DNA from: Streptomyces cellostaticus
GTDB taxonomy: Bacteria; Actinomycetota; Actinomycetes; Streptomycetales; Streptomycetaceae
Direction: 5' to 3'
Assembly: GCF_023630175.1 (NCBI RefSeq)
Contig: NZ_JALLIN010000030.1
Location: 32,797 to 96,796 of the forward strand
DNA: 64,000 nt
The notes under the pieces were generated by a model. The model searched no databases, was not told where the DNA came from, and saw only the letters and a list, made by a program, of their open reading frames with translations. This document shows, in pieces, positions 24,335-33,744 of this stretch. The first letter of the stretch is position 1, and each line of letters starts with the position of its first letter. Position numbers and translations under genes: made by a program.

Positions 24335-25978
24335 ATGACTGCCACCCTCGTCGCCAAGAACCTCGCCGCCGGGCACGGCGACCGCTCCCTCTTCACCGGG
24401 CTCGACCTCGTCGTCGCGCCGGGTGACGTGATCGGTCTCGTCGGTGTCAACGGCGCCGGCAAGTCCACGCTGCTGCGCCTGCTCGCCGGTCTGACCCCGC
24501 CCGAGCAGGGCGAACTGTGGCTCTCCCCGCCTACCGCGACCGTCGGCCATCTGCCGCAGGAGCCCGAGCGCAGGCCCGGGGAGACCGTCCGGGAGTTCCT
24601 GGCCCGCCGTACCGGTGTCGCCGAGGCGCAGCGGGCGATGGACGAGGCCACCGAGGCGCTGGTCGACGGCGCACCCGGCGCCGACGACGCCTACGCGGCG
24701 AGCCTCGAGCGCTGGCTCGGCCTCGGCGGTGCCGACCTGGAGGAACGCGCCGGCGAAGTGGCCGACTCGCTGGGCCTCACGGTGGGCCTCGACCAGCCGA
24801 TGACCTCGCTGTCCGGCGGCCAGGCGGCCCGCGCCGGTCTCGCCTCCCTCCTGCTCTCCCGCTACGACGTGTTCCTCCTGGACGAGCCCACCAACGACCT
24901 GGACCTGGACGGACTGGAACGACTGGAGCGCTTCGTCACCGGCCTGCGGCCGGGCACCGTGGTCGTCAGCCACGACCGCGAGTTCCTCGCCCGCACGGTC
25001 GACAAGGTCCTCGAACTGGACCTGGCACAGGGCCGGATCCAGCTCTACGGCGGCGGCTACGAGGCCTACCTGGAGGAGCGCGACGTCGCCCGCCGGCACG
25101 CCCGCGAGGAGTACGAGGAGTACGCCGACAAGCGCGGCGCCCTCCAGGACCGCGCGCAGATGCAGCGCTCGTGGACGGACAAGGGCGTGCGCAACGCCCG
25201 GCGCAAGGCCGGCAACGACAACGACAAGATCGGCCGCAAGTTCCGCAGCGAGGCCAGCGAGAAGCAGGCCGCCAAGGCCCGGCAGACCCAGCGCATGATC
25301 GAGCGCCTGGAGGTCGTGGAGGAGCCGCGCAAGGAGTGGGAGCTGCGGATGGAGATCGCGGCCGCCCCGCGGTCGGGAGCGGTCGTGGCCACCCTGCGCG
25401 ACGCCGAGATCCGGCGCGGCGGCTTCACCCTCGGGCCGGTCTCGCTCCAGATCGACTGGGCGGACCGTGTGGCGGTCACCGGGGCCAACGGCGCGGGCAA
25501 GTCCACCCTGCTCGGCGCGCTGCTGGGCCGGATCCCGCCGGACCGCGGGCACGCCGCCCTGGGTTCGGGCGTCCTCGTCGGCGAGGTCGACCAGGCACGC
25601 GAGCTGTTCCACGGCTCCGAGTCGCTGCTCGACGCCTTCTGCGCGGCCGTGCCCGACACCGAGCCGGTCGAGGTCCGCACGCTGCTCGCCAAGTTCGGCC
25701 TGAAGTCCGCCCACGTGCTGCGCCCGGCCGCGACCCTCTCCCCGGGCGAACGCACCCGCGCGGCCCTGGCGCTGCTCCAGGGCCGCGGCGTCAACCTCCT
25801 CGTCCTGGACGAGCCCACGAACCACCTCGACCTGCCCGCCATCGAGCAGCTCGAGTCGGCCCTCGACGCCTATGAGGGCACCCTCCTGCTCGTCACCCAC
25901 GACCGCCGCATGCTGGACGCGATCCGCGTCACCCGCCGCCTGGAGGTCGCCGCGGGCAAGGTGACCGAGCAGTCGTAG
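24335..25978 (+). CDS. ABC-F family ATPase (second paralogue)
   Basis: The 547-residue protein has two ABC domains without membrane segments: Walker A GVNGAGKST near 38-46, signature LSGGQAARAGL, Walker B VFLLDEPTNDLD, a long charged linker (about 245-340), and a second domain with GANGAGKST, LSPGERTRAAL and LLVLDEPTNHLD. The second signature is SPGER rather than SGGER. The linker is longer than in housekeeping EttA-like proteins. Unlike the ABC-F gene at 5330 it has no long leader: its ATG is 78 bases after the preceding stop. Ribosome protection or translation-factor role; substrate drug unknown. Confidence 0.9.
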   Translation: MTATLVAKNLAAGHGDRSLFTGLDLVVAPGDVIGLVGVNGAGKSTLLRLLAGLTPPEQGELWLSPPTATVGHLPQEPERRPGETVREFLARRTGVAEAQRAMDEATEALVDGAPGADDAYAASLERWLGLGGADLEERAGEVADSLGLTVGLDQPMTSLSGGQAARAGLASLLLSRYDVFLLDEPTNDLDLDGLERLERFVTGLRPGTVVVSHDREFLARTVDKVLELDLAQGRIQLYGGGYEAYLEERDVARRHAREEYEEYADKRGALQDRAQMQRSWTDKGVRNARRKAGNDNDKIGRKFRSEASEKQAAKARQTQRMIERLEVVEEPRKEWELRMEIAAAPRSGAVVATLRDAEIRRGGFTLGPVSLQIDWADRVAVTGANGAGKSTLLGALLGRIPPDRGHAALGSGVLVGEVDQARELFHGSESLLDAFCAAVPDTEPVEVRTLLAKFGLKSAHVLRPAATLSPGERTRAALALLQGRGVNLLVLDEPTNHLDLPAIEQLESALDAYEGTLLLVTHDRRMLDAIRVTRRLEVAAGKVTEQS

Positions 25979-26010
25979 GAGGTGCTGCCGCGGCCGCCCC
26001 GGCGGCCGGG

Positions 26011-26043
26011 CCCGGGGCCGGGGTCGAGCACCCCGGCCCCGGG
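26011..26043. terminator. Bidirectional terminator between ABC-F and tex
   Basis: CCCGGGGCCGGGGT pairs perfectly with ACCCCGGCCCCGGG around CGAGC. It sits between the convergent ends at 25978 and 26048. Confidence 0.85.
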
Positions 26044-26047
26044 ACGG

Positions 26048-28447
26048 TCAGCGCCGGCCGTTCTTCGGGTCGAGCAGCCCCGCGCGGCGCAGCGCGTCCG
26101 CCATCGCGCTGTTGGCGGGGGCCGGAGCCTGACGGCCGCCCCGGTCACCACCGCGGTCGCCGCCACCGCGGCCCTGCCGCTGTCCCTGGCCGCCCTGCCG
26201 CTGCTGGGGCGGGCGGGCGCCGCCGCGCTGCGGACGGCCGCCGCCCTTGCCCTGACCCTGAGGTGCGGCCTCGTCGTCCAGCCGCAGGGTCAGCGCGATC
26301 CGCTTGCGCGGGATGTCGACGTCCAGAACCTTCACCTTGACGATGTCACCGGGCTTGACCACGTCCCGCGGGTCCTTGACGAACGTCCGCGACATCGCCG
26401 AGACGTGCACGAGACCGTCCTGGTGGACACCGACGTCCACGAACGCGCCGAACGCGGCCACGTTCGTGACCACGCCCTCCAGGACCATCCCGGAGGACAG
26501 GTCGGAGATCTTCTCCACGCCGTCCCTGAAGGTGGCCGTCCTGAAGGCCGGACGCGGGTCGCGGCCCGGCTTCTCCAGTTCCTTCAGGATGTCCGTGACG
26601 GTCGGCAGACCGAAGGTGTCGTCCACGAAGTCGGCGGGCCGCAGCGAGCGCAGCGCACCGGTGTTGCCGATGAGGGACGCGACGTCCTGCCCCGACGTCT
26701 TCACCATGCGCCGCACCACCGGGTAGGACTCCGGGTGCACGCTGGAGAGGTCCAGCGGGTCGTCGCCACCGCGGATGCGCAGGAAGCCCGCGCACTGCTC
26801 GTACGCCTTGGGTCCGAGCCTGGGCACCTTCCTCAGCTCCGCGCGCGACCGGAACGGGCCGTTCTGGTCGCGGTGCGCGACGATGTTCTCGGCGAGGCCG
26901 GCGGAGACGCCGGACACCCGTGCGAGCAGCGGCACGGACGCCGTGTTGACGTCCACGCCGACACCGTTCACACAGTCCTCGACCACCGCGTCCAGCGAGC
27001 GGGACAGCTTCACCTCGGACAGGTCGTGCTGGTACTGGCCGACCCCGATCGACTTCGGGTCGATCTTCACCAGCTCCGCCAGCGGGTCCTGCAGCCGGCG
27101 CGCGATGGAGACCGCGCCGCGCAGCGACACGTCCATGTCGGGCAGTTCCTGCGAGGCGTAGCTGGAGGCCGAGTACACGGACGCGCCCGCCTCGGACACC
27201 ATCACCTTGGTGAGCTTGAGTTCAGGGTGCTTCGAGATCAGTTCGGCGGCGAGCCTGTCGGTCTCCCGGGAGGCCGTGCCGTTGCCGATCGCGATCAGGT
27301 CGACCGCGTGCCGCTCGGCGAGCCGCGCCAGCCCGGCGATCGCCTCGTCCCACCTGTTGGCCGGGACGTGCGGGTGGATCACGTCCGTGGCGACGACCTT
27401 GCCGGTGGCGTCCACCACGGCGACCTTCACGCCCGTGCGGAAGCCGGGGTCCAGGCCCAGCGTCGCGCGCGTACCGGCCGGCGCGGCCAGCAGCAGGTCG
27501 CGCAGGTTCGCCGCGAAGACGTTCACCGCCTCGTCCTCGGCGGCCGTCCGCAGCCGCAGCCGGAGGTCGATGCCCAGGTGGACCAGGACCCGGGTGCGCC
27601 AGGCCCAGCGGACCGTGTCCTTCAGCCAGGTGTCGGCGGGGCGGCCGCGGTCGGCGATGCCGAAGCGGTGCGCGATGACGCCCTCGTACGAGGACGGCCC
27701 CTCGGTGGCCTCCTCGGGCTCCAGGACGAGGTCCAGGACCTCCTCCTTCTCGCCGCGCAGCATGGCGAGAACGCGGTGCGAGGGCAGCTCGGTGAACGGC
27801 TCGGCGAAGTCGAAGTAGTCCGCGAACTTGGCGCCCGCGTCCTCCTTGCCCTCGCGCACCTTGGCGGACAGCCGCCCGCGCACCCACATGCGCTCGCGCA
27901 GCTCGCCGATCAGGTCGGCGTCCTCGGAGAACCGCTCGGTCAGGATGGCCCGTGCGCCCTCCAGCGCGGCCTGCGCGTCGGCGACGCCCCTGTCCGCGTC
28001 CACGAACGCGGCGGCGGCCGCCTGCGGGTCGACCGTCGGATCGCCCAGCAGCCCCTCGGCGAGCGGTTCGAGGCCCGCCTCGCGCGCGATCTGCGCCTTG
28101 GTGCGCCGCTTGGGCTTGTAGGGGAGGTAGACGTCCTCCAGCCGTGCCTTGGTCTCGGCGCCGCGGATCCGCGCCTCGAGCTCCTCGGTGAGTTTGCCCT
28201 GCTCGCGCACCGACTCCAGGATCGCCGTCCGACGCTCCTCCAGCTCCCGCAGGTAGCGCAGCCGCTCCTCGAGCGTGCGCAGCTGCGCGTCGTCGAGCAT
28301 CTCGGTCGCTTCCTTGCGGTAGCGGGCGATGAAGGGCACCGTCGAACCGCCGTCGAGCAGTTCGACCGCGGCCCTCACCTGCCGCTCCCGTACGCCGAGT
28401 TCCTCGGCGATCCTGCTTTCGATGGACCCTACGAGGGGTGTCGTCAC
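26048..28447 (-). CDS. tex: Tex-family transcription accessory protein (S1 RNA-binding)
   Basis: The 799-residue protein follows the Tex layout: N-terminal helical region (RQVRAAVELLDGGSTVPFIA), YqgF/RNase-H-like domain near 320-450 (LGLDPGFRTGVKVAVVD), helix-hairpin-helix region (VGVDVNTASVPLLARVSGV) and S1 domain near 650-725 (LEGVVTNVAAFGAFVDVGVHQDGLVHVS). An Arg/Gly/Gln-rich tail follows (GQGKGGGRPQRGGARPPQQR), then a short ordered end. Tex binds RNA and affects transcription and mRNA handling. Start GTG 28447 has GGAGAAGG somewhat far upstream; GGGA lies closer. Confidence 0.93.
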   Translation of the reverse strand: MTTPLVGSIESRIAEELGVRERQVRAAVELLDGGSTVPFIARYRKEATEMLDDAQLRTLEERLRYLRELEERRTAILESVREQGKLTEELEARIRGAETKARLEDVYLPYKPKRRTKAQIAREAGLEPLAEGLLGDPTVDPQAAAAAFVDADRGVADAQAALEGARAILTERFSEDADLIGELRERMWVRGRLSAKVREGKEDAGAKFADYFDFAEPFTELPSHRVLAMLRGEKEEVLDLVLEPEEATEGPSSYEGVIAHRFGIADRGRPADTWLKDTVRWAWRTRVLVHLGIDLRLRLRTAAEDEAVNVFAANLRDLLLAAPAGTRATLGLDPGFRTGVKVAVVDATGKVVATDVIHPHVPANRWDEAIAGLARLAERHAVDLIAIGNGTASRETDRLAAELISKHPELKLTKVMVSEAGASVYSASSYASQELPDMDVSLRGAVSIARRLQDPLAELVKIDPKSIGVGQYQHDLSEVKLSRSLDAVVEDCVNGVGVDVNTASVPLLARVSGVSAGLAENIVAHRDQNGPFRSRAELRKVPRLGPKAYEQCAGFLRIRGGDDPLDLSSVHPESYPVVRRMVKTSGQDVASLIGNTGALRSLRPADFVDDTFGLPTVTDILKELEKPGRDPRPAFRTATFRDGVEKISDLSSGMVLEGVVTNVAAFGAFVDVGVHQDGLVHVSAMSRTFVKDPRDVVKPGDIVKVKVLDVDIPRKRIALTLRLDDEAAPQGQGKGGGRPQRGGARPPQQRQGGQGQRQGRGGGDRGGDRGGRQAPAPANSAMADALRRAGLLDPKNGRR

Positions 28448-28695
28448 GATCCCGTACCGCCTTCTCCACTGAGGTTGCGCGGCAATTGTGGCAGGTGACG
28501 CCGACAACCGGGGATCAGGGCGACACGCGGCGGGCCGCCGGCCGGGGTCTCGCCCCGCCCGGCCGGATCGCGGGCCGCGCACCCGCCCGGGCGGGGCGCC
28601 CTGCCACCGAGAACGGCCCGCGGCCGCCCCGCGGCGCCGGATCGCCGCTCGGGCCACCGGGCACCCGGTGGCGAACCTGTGCGCCGGGAGCCGGT

Positions 28696-29445
28696 TCAGC
28701 CCGCGGTGGTCCAGGTGAAGCGCGGTTGCCGGCGTTCCAGGAACGCGGCGACGCCCTCGGCCGTGTCGCCGCTGCAGCGCGCCCGATCCGCCCAGTGGGT
28801 GTCCCGGTCCGTGCGGCCGTCGGCGAACTCCTTGGCGGCGGCCTGGGTGAGCTGGGAACGCGACGCCAGGACGCGTGTCAGCTCGGTGACGCGCTTGTCC
28901 AGTTCGCCTTCGGGCAGCACCTCGTCCACGAGCCCGGTGCGCAGCGCGCGCCCGGCGTCGATCAGTTCGGCCGTGAAGAGCAGGTACTTGGCGGTGGCCG
29001 GCCCCACCAGGGACACCAGGCGCCGGGTGGACGACGACGGATAGACGATGCCGAGCCGGGCCGGGGTCACCCCGAACAGGGTGCCCTCCTCCGCGAGCCG
29101 CAGATCGCAGGCGGCGGCTAGCTGGGCCCCGCCGCCCACACAGTGGCCGCGGATCGCGGCCAGGGTCGGCACCGGGAAGGCGGCCAGGGCCTCCTCGGCG
29201 GCCACGGCCAGCCCCTGCGCCTCGAGCGGCGACCCCTGGAGCGTGGAGATGTCGGCTCCGGCGCAGAAGGTGCCGCCCTCGCCGGTCAGCACCAGGGCCC
29301 GCACGCCCGGGTCGCCCGCCAGTTCCTCCAGCAACGGTGGCAGGGCCCGCCACATCGCGGCCGTCATGGCGTTGCGCTTGGCCTGATGACGGATCACGAC
29401 CGTGGCGACGGAGTCGGTGACCTGGTGCGAAAGCTGGGGCTCCAT
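28696..29445 (-). CDS. Enoyl-CoA hydratase/isomerase family protein
   Basis: The 249-residue crotonase-fold protein has the oxyanion-hole motifs GTFCAGADISTL and GHCVGGGAQLAAACDLRLA. The hydratase glutamates of classic enoyl-CoA hydratases are not obvious: the second loop reads TPARLGIVYPSS. It could therefore be an isomerase or other crotonase activity. Start ATG 29445 is weakly supported by Shine-Dalgarno. The gene stands alone. Confidence 0.85.
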   Translation of the reverse strand: MEPQLSHQVTDSVATVVIRHQAKRNAMTAAMWRALPPLLEELAGDPGVRALVLTGEGGTFCAGADISTLQGSPLEAQGLAVAAEEALAAFPVPTLAAIRGHCVGGGAQLAAACDLRLAEEGTLFGVTPARLGIVYPSSSTRRLVSLVGPATAKYLLFTAELIDAGRALRTGLVDEVLPEGELDKRVTELTRVLASRSQLTQAAAKEFADGRTDRDTHWADRARCSGDTAEGVAAFLERRQPRFTWTTAG

Positions 29446-29668
29446 GAGGCCGGATGCTATCCGCCCCGCCCCGGGGCCCGGCCGGGCGGGCGCGCGGCCG
29501 GGCGGATGCCGCGCGCGTCGCGGCGGACGGCGCGCGCCAAACCCGTACAACCCGAATAGTTCGTGAATCGTGCACGAGAGGGAACAGGAACTGTCCCGCG
29601 CCTGCCGGTGTCATACGCAGGCGGTCATAACCGTTCGATAAGAGCTGACTTCTGTTCAGCCCTCGGGA

Positions 29669-30232
29669 GTGGAGCGCGTCGTTACCAACACTCGACGTGT
29701 GGTGACAATCGAGCGCGAGGGTGGCGACCGGACGATGGACGACCACGGGCGTGGGGACGGCGGCCCGCGCCCGGCGGGAGCCGCCGAGCGGCCGCCCGGT
29801 CCACTGCCGTACGAGGGAGTCTGGCGGTTCACCGCGGCCGCCGTGGACGCATCCGTCCCGCAGGCCCGGCACGCCGTACGGGATCTGCTGCTGCGGCAGG
29901 GCGTACCGGTCGGCGACGACACGGTGTACGGCCTGCTGCTGATCGTCTCCGAGCTGGTCACGAACGCGGTCCGGCACGCGGCGCTGCTGTCGCCGATGCT
30001 CGCCGTGGAGGTGGCCGTCGGCGCGGAGTGGGTGCGGGTGTCGGTGGAGGACAACCACCCCTACCGGCCCACGGCCCTGGAGGCCGACCACGGCCGGACC
30101 GGCGGCCGGGGACTGCTGCTGGTGCGCGAGGTGGCCCGGGAGGCGGGCGGAGCGGTCGACGTGGAGCACACGGCCGCCGGCGGCAAGGTGATCTGGGCCG
30201 CCCTGCCGCTCAAGCCGCCGGCACTCGCCTGA
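29669..30232 (+). CDS. ATP-binding anti-sigma/serine kinase-like protein (RsbW-type HATPase)
   Basis: The product is up to 187 residues with a GHKL/HATPase_c_2 fold: N-box ELVTNAVRHA, a G1 region in VEDNHPYRP and G2 GRTGGRGLLLV. Streptomyces encode dozens of these stand-alone ATPases; some sequester sigma factors or phosphorylate anti-anti-sigma proteins. GTG 29669 was taken as start, but ATG 29735 (MDDHG) with a distant GAGGG is equally possible, which would remove 22 residues outside the domain. The dispersed repeat begins on the last base of its stop codon. No partner gene is adjacent. Confidence 0.8.
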   Translation: MERVVTNTRRVVTIEREGGDRTMDDHGRGDGGPRPAGAAERPPGPLPYEGVWRFTAAAVDASVPQARHAVRDLLLRQGVPVGDDTVYGLLLIVSELVTNAVRHAALLSPMLAVEVAVGAEWVRVSVEDNHPYRPTALEADHGRTGGRGLLLVREVAREAGGAVDVEHTAAGGKVIWAALPLKPPALA

Positions 30233-30393
30233 GGGCCGTCCCCCGATCCCCGGCGGGCGTACGGCGACGGCTGCGGCACCTCGCCGCGTTGTCGGATCGC
30301 CCGAACACGCCCGGTGCGAGGACGGCCCTCCGTCCTGAGACGCCCCGCGTCCGACGCCGTGCGCCGATCCACCGGGGCTCGCGGGACAGCCGT
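30232..30393 (-). repeat. Dispersed inverted-repeat element, copy B (inverted)
   Basis: The 162 bases align along their whole length with the reverse complement of the copy at 58380-58543. Terminal inverted repeats are AGGGCCGTCCCCCGATCCCC on the left and GGGGCTCGCGGGACAGCCGT on the right. The conserved box CCGAGGTCCGCCCCGTCGCG follows just outside at about 30408-30427. The element starts at the stop codon of the preceding ATPase gene. Confidence 0.8.
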
Positions 30394-30601
30394 CAGCACC
30401 GCGTCGGCCGAGGTCCGCCCCGTCGCGGCGCCCGCCGGGCGCACCCGCCGCACCGGCCAGGAGCCCGGGCGCACCCGGCGACAGGGTCTCCGGCCGGCAC
30501 GCCGGGAGCACTCACCGGACGCCGCTCCTCGGCGGGCAGGGCCAGACCGGCGCGGCACCGGGTCTGCGAACCGGATCGGGCCGGACCAAGGAGCCTGGCG
30601 C
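30394..30601. other. Noncoding stretch after repeat copy B
   Basis: Together with copy B this makes 369 bases without a gene between the ATPase gene and idi. Apart from the 20-base box shared with 17503-17522 and an imperfect match after copy C, I see no gene, promoter or clear terminator. Confidence 0.5.
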
Positions 30602-31195
30602 CTACCAGCCCGCGGACTGCCCCGTCAGCTCCCTGATCGCCGGGCGGGCCGCGTCCAGTACGGTCATGAACCACGCCGAGAACGGGTCCCGGGCGTGCCG
30701 CTCTGCCAGCTCGGCCGCCGTCACGAAGGCCGTCGAACCGACCTCCTCGGAGTCCGGCGCCGGCGGCGCCTGCACCATGCCGACGAACAGGTGGTTGAAC
30801 TCCTGCTCGACCAGGCCCGAGGCCGGGTCCGGGTGGTTGTAGCGGACCGTGCCCGCCTCCGCCAGCAGCGACGGTGAGACCCCCAGCTCCTCGTGGGTCC
30901 GCCGGGCCGCCGCGGCGAAGGGCGCCTCCCCGGGATAGGGGTGGCCGCAGCAGGTGTTGGACCACACGCCGGGGGAGTGGTACTTGCCCAGCGCCCGCTG
31001 CTGGAGCAGCAGTCTGCCCTGCTCGTCGAAGAGGAACACGGAGAAGGCGCGGTGCAGCCGTCCCGGCGGCTGGTGGGCGGCGAGCTTCTCCGCCGTGCCG
31101 ATCGTCACGCCCTTCTCGTCGACCAGTTCGAGCAAAATCGCCTCTGCGGTGCCGTTCGACGAGCTGTGCGTCTCGGTGGCAGGTGTGATCGGCAT
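30602..31195 (-). CDS. idi: Isopentenyl-diphosphate Delta-isomerase, type I
   Basis: The 197-residue enzyme interconverts IPP and DMAPP, feeding isoprenoid synthesis. The Nudix-fold type I signatures are present: HRAFSVFLFDEQGRLLLQQRA, the catalytic cysteine in WSNTCCGHPYPGE, and the glutamate-rich metal motif RRTHEELGV. I preferred ATG 31195 because GAAGG lies six bases upstream; ATG 31201 overlaps that site. It is close to the hopanoid operon, which consumes both isomers, though they are not co-transcribed. Confidence 0.93.
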   Translation of the reverse strand: MPITPATETHSSSNGTAEAILLELVDEKGVTIGTAEKLAAHQPPGRLHRAFSVFLFDEQGRLLLQQRALGKYHSPGVWSNTCCGHPYPGEAPFAAAARRTHEELGVSPSLLAEAGTVRYNHPDPASGLVEQEFNHLFVGMVQAPPAPDSEEVGSTAFVTAAELAERHARDPFSAWFMTVLDAARPAIRELTGQSAGW

Positions 31196-31393
31196 ACCCA
31201 TCCTTCGCCTCGGTCTTGCGCCTCAAGTCTGCCGTACGAATCCGGCACTCCCGGCACTTCCGTGCACGTCCGCATGTCCTGCGCGGTGCGGTGTCCGAGT
31301 GGGACCCCGGTGATTCATCGTGCCCGGAGCCGCCCGCCGGGAACCGTCCACCGGGCCCGAACGGACGTGCCTACGGAGGCGGGGGGCCCGCGG

Positions 31394-32335
31394 TCAGTGG
31401 CACAGCCGTGCCTCGTGCTCCGCGTGCCCGCCCGGTTCGAGCTGGAAGGTGCAGTGCTCCACGTCGAAGTGGTGGCCGAGGCAGCCCTGGAGCTCGTGCA
31501 GCATCTTCTCGTTGCCTATGGCGTTCAGCACCTCCGAGCTGACCACCACGTGCGCCGACAGCACCGGCATGCCCGAGGTGATCGTCCAGGCGTGCAGATC
31601 GTGCACGTCCTCCACGCCGTCCAGCGCCAGGATGTGCGAGCGCACCTCGGCCATGTCGACGTCCTTCGGGGCGGCCTCCAGCAGGACGTCCAGCGTCTCG
31701 CGCAGCAGCCTCACCGTCCTCGGGACGATCATCAGCCCGATGACCAGCGAGGCGATCGGGTCGGCCGCCTGCCAGCCCGTGGTCAGGATCACGGCCGCCG
31801 AGATCAGCACCGCCACCGAGCCCAGCGCGTCCGCGGCCACCTCCAGGAAGGCGCCGCGCACGTTCAGGCTCTCCTTCTGCCCGCGCATCAGCAGCACGAG
31901 CGAGACCGAGTTCGCGACCAGGCCGAACAGACCGAACACGATCATCAGGCCGCCCTCGGTGTCCGCGGGCGTGAGGAAGCGCTGGATCGCCTCGAAGAGC
32001 ACGTAGCCGCCGACGCCGAGCAGCAGCAGGCAGTTGGCCAGTGCGGCGAGGATCTCGGCGCGGGCGAGACCGAAGGTGCGGTTGGTGCTCGGCGGGCGGT
32101 TGGCGAAGTGGATCGCGAGCAGCGCCATGCCCAGGCCCAGCGCGTCGGTCGCCATGTGGGCCGCGTCCGCGATCAGGGCGAGCGAGTCCGCGAGGAGACC
32201 ACCGGCGATCTCCACCACCATGATCGTGAGCGTGATGCCCAGCGCCACCCGAAGCCGGCCGCGATAGGCGGCCGCGGCCGTACCCGTGGGCGGCGCGTGG
32301 CTGTGCGCGTGCCCGTGGTCGTGCCCTGCCCCCAT
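31394..32335 (-). CDS. Cation diffusion facilitator (zinc/cobalt-type CDF exporter)
   Basis: The 313-residue membrane protein has a His-rich N-terminus (GHDHGHAHSHAPP), six predicted membrane helices, the HxxxD site in DAAHMATDALGL on helix 2 and the partner in ADALGSVAVL on helix 5, and a C-terminal ferredoxin-like cytoplasmic domain with histidines (VHDLHAWTITSG; GCLGHHFDVEHC). This is the Zn/Co/Cd-exporting CzcD/ZitB group. ATG 32335 has GGAAGGGTGG upstream. No metal regulator is adjacent. Confidence 0.92.
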   Translation of the reverse strand: MGAGHDHGHAHSHAPPTGTAAAAYRGRLRVALGITLTIMVVEIAGGLLADSLALIADAAHMATDALGLGMALLAIHFANRPPSTNRTFGLARAEILAALANCLLLLGVGGYVLFEAIQRFLTPADTEGGLMIVFGLFGLVANSVSLVLLMRGQKESLNVRGAFLEVAADALGSVAVLISAAVILTTGWQAADPIASLVIGLMIVPRTVRLLRETLDVLLEAAPKDVDMAEVRSHILALDGVEDVHDLHAWTITSGMPVLSAHVVVSSEVLNAIGNEKMLHELQGCLGHHFDVEHCTFQLEPGGHAEHEARLCH

Positions 32336-32430
32336 GAGAGAACCACCCTTCCGTGTTGCGCGCGTGGTCACAGTCAACTACGGGTGGGGGGTATCGGGCA
32401 ACGCGGCACTGAACACCGTTGTCATCTGCC

Positions 32431-32459
32431 CTGACCTGCGGAAACAAGCGGCAGGTCAG
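32431..32459 (-). terminator. Hairpin between galE and the CDF gene
   Basis: CTGACCTGC pairs perfectly with GCAGGTCAG around an 11-base loop. It lies 35 bases beyond the galE stop codon, so it is a likely galE terminator; a regulatory dyad for the CDF gene is the alternative. Confidence 0.6.
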
Positions 32460-32493
32460 ACAGTGCGGGGCTGTCCGGCGGCCGTGTTCCGGC

Positions 32494-33465
32494 TCACTCG
32501 CCGTGGTGCAGCCGCCAGCCCGCCCAGGCCGACTCGATCATCTCCCGCACCCCCAGCCGGGCCCGCCAGTCCAGCGCCTTGGCGGCCCGCTCGGCGGAGG
32601 CGACCGCGCGCGGCGCGTCCCCGGGCCGGCGCCCCTCGACCAGCGCGGGTCGCCGGTCGCCGGTGACCTCCCCGATGGCCGTGACCATCTCCCGCACGGA
32701 GACCCCCTCGCCGCGGCCGATGTTCAGCGTCAGGTCGCCCGGGCGGCCACACCCGGCGAGCCGCCGGGCCGCCGCCAGATGGGCGTCGGCGAGGTCGGCG
32801 ACGTGGATGTAGTCACGCACGCAGGTGCCGTCCGGCGTCGGGTAGTCGTCACCGAAGATCCGCGGGGCCTCGTCCCGGGTGAGCCGGTCGAAGACCATCG
32901 GCACGATGTTGAACACACCGGTGTCCGCGAGCTCCGGCGCGGCCGCCCCCGCCACGTTGAAGTAGCGCAGGCACACCGTGGAGATCCCGTGCGCCCGCCC
33001 GGCCGCGCGCACCAGCCACTCCCCGGCCAGCTTGGTCTCGCCGTAGGGGTTCACCGGGGCGCAGGGGGTGTCCTCGGTGATCAGGTCCACGTCCGGGTTG
33101 CCGTACACGGCCGCCGACGAGGAGAACAGCATCCGGTCGATCCCGGACCCGGCCATCGCGTCCAGCAGGGTGGCCAGGCCGCCCACGTTCTCCCGGTAGT
33201 AGCGGGTGGGCTGCGCCACGGACTCGGCGACCTGCTTGCGCGCCGCGAGATGCACCACACCCGTCACGCCGTGCTCGGCGAAGACCCGCTTGAGCAGGTC
33301 CCCGTCGAGCGTCGAGCCCTCGACGAGCGGGACGCCCGCCGGGAGCCGCGCCGGCACCGCGGCCGACAGGTCGTCCAGCGCCACGACGCTCTCGCCGGCG
33401 CCGGTCATGGCCCGTGCCACGTGCGCCCCGATGTATCCGGCTCCGCCGGTGATCAGCCAGGTCAT
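32494..33465 (-). CDS. galE: UDP-glucose 4-epimerase
   Basis: The 323-residue short-chain dehydrogenase-type epimerase has the NAD motif TGGAGYIGAHV at 6-16, the catalytic serine region SSSAAVYGNPD and the YxxxK pair in NPYGETK. It supplies UDP-galactose from UDP-glucose. ATG 33465 has GGGTGGG upstream. It is divergent from the polyol-phosphate glycan operon and could provide the sugar donor for the GT2 enzyme there. Confidence 0.92.
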   Translation of the reverse strand: MTWLITGGAGYIGAHVARAMTGAGESVVALDDLSAAVPARLPAGVPLVEGSTLDGDLLKRVFAEHGVTGVVHLAARKQVAESVAQPTRYYRENVGGLATLLDAMAGSGIDRMLFSSSAAVYGNPDVDLITEDTPCAPVNPYGETKLAGEWLVRAAGRAHGISTVCLRYFNVAGAAAPELADTGVFNIVPMVFDRLTRDEAPRIFGDDYPTPDGTCVRDYIHVADLADAHLAAARRLAGCGRPGDLTLNIGRGEGVSVREMVTAIGEVTGDRRPALVEGRRPGDAPRAVASAERAAKALDWRARLGVREMIESAWAGWRLHHGE

Positions 33466-33744
33466 GGTCGCCCACCCTATGCCGAAGCGGGCAGGTGTCC
33501 GCGATGCCGGAGGATGCCCGGGTCTGCGCCGCGCGGTTTGTGGGGCGGGCCCCGCATCCCCGATGATGATCGCGGCAAAGGAGTGGGCAGCCCCCGTGGA
33601 CCGGGCCGTGAACGACCGGTGAACACGGGCTTCCGCCCATCCGATAGCCTCTGCCGACATGCCGCCCGGGTGCCGCAGGCAGGGGCGCCCCACCACGCAG
33701 AAGACCGGCGCCCCCCGTGCCGGCACCCAGGGAGTGAGTTTCGG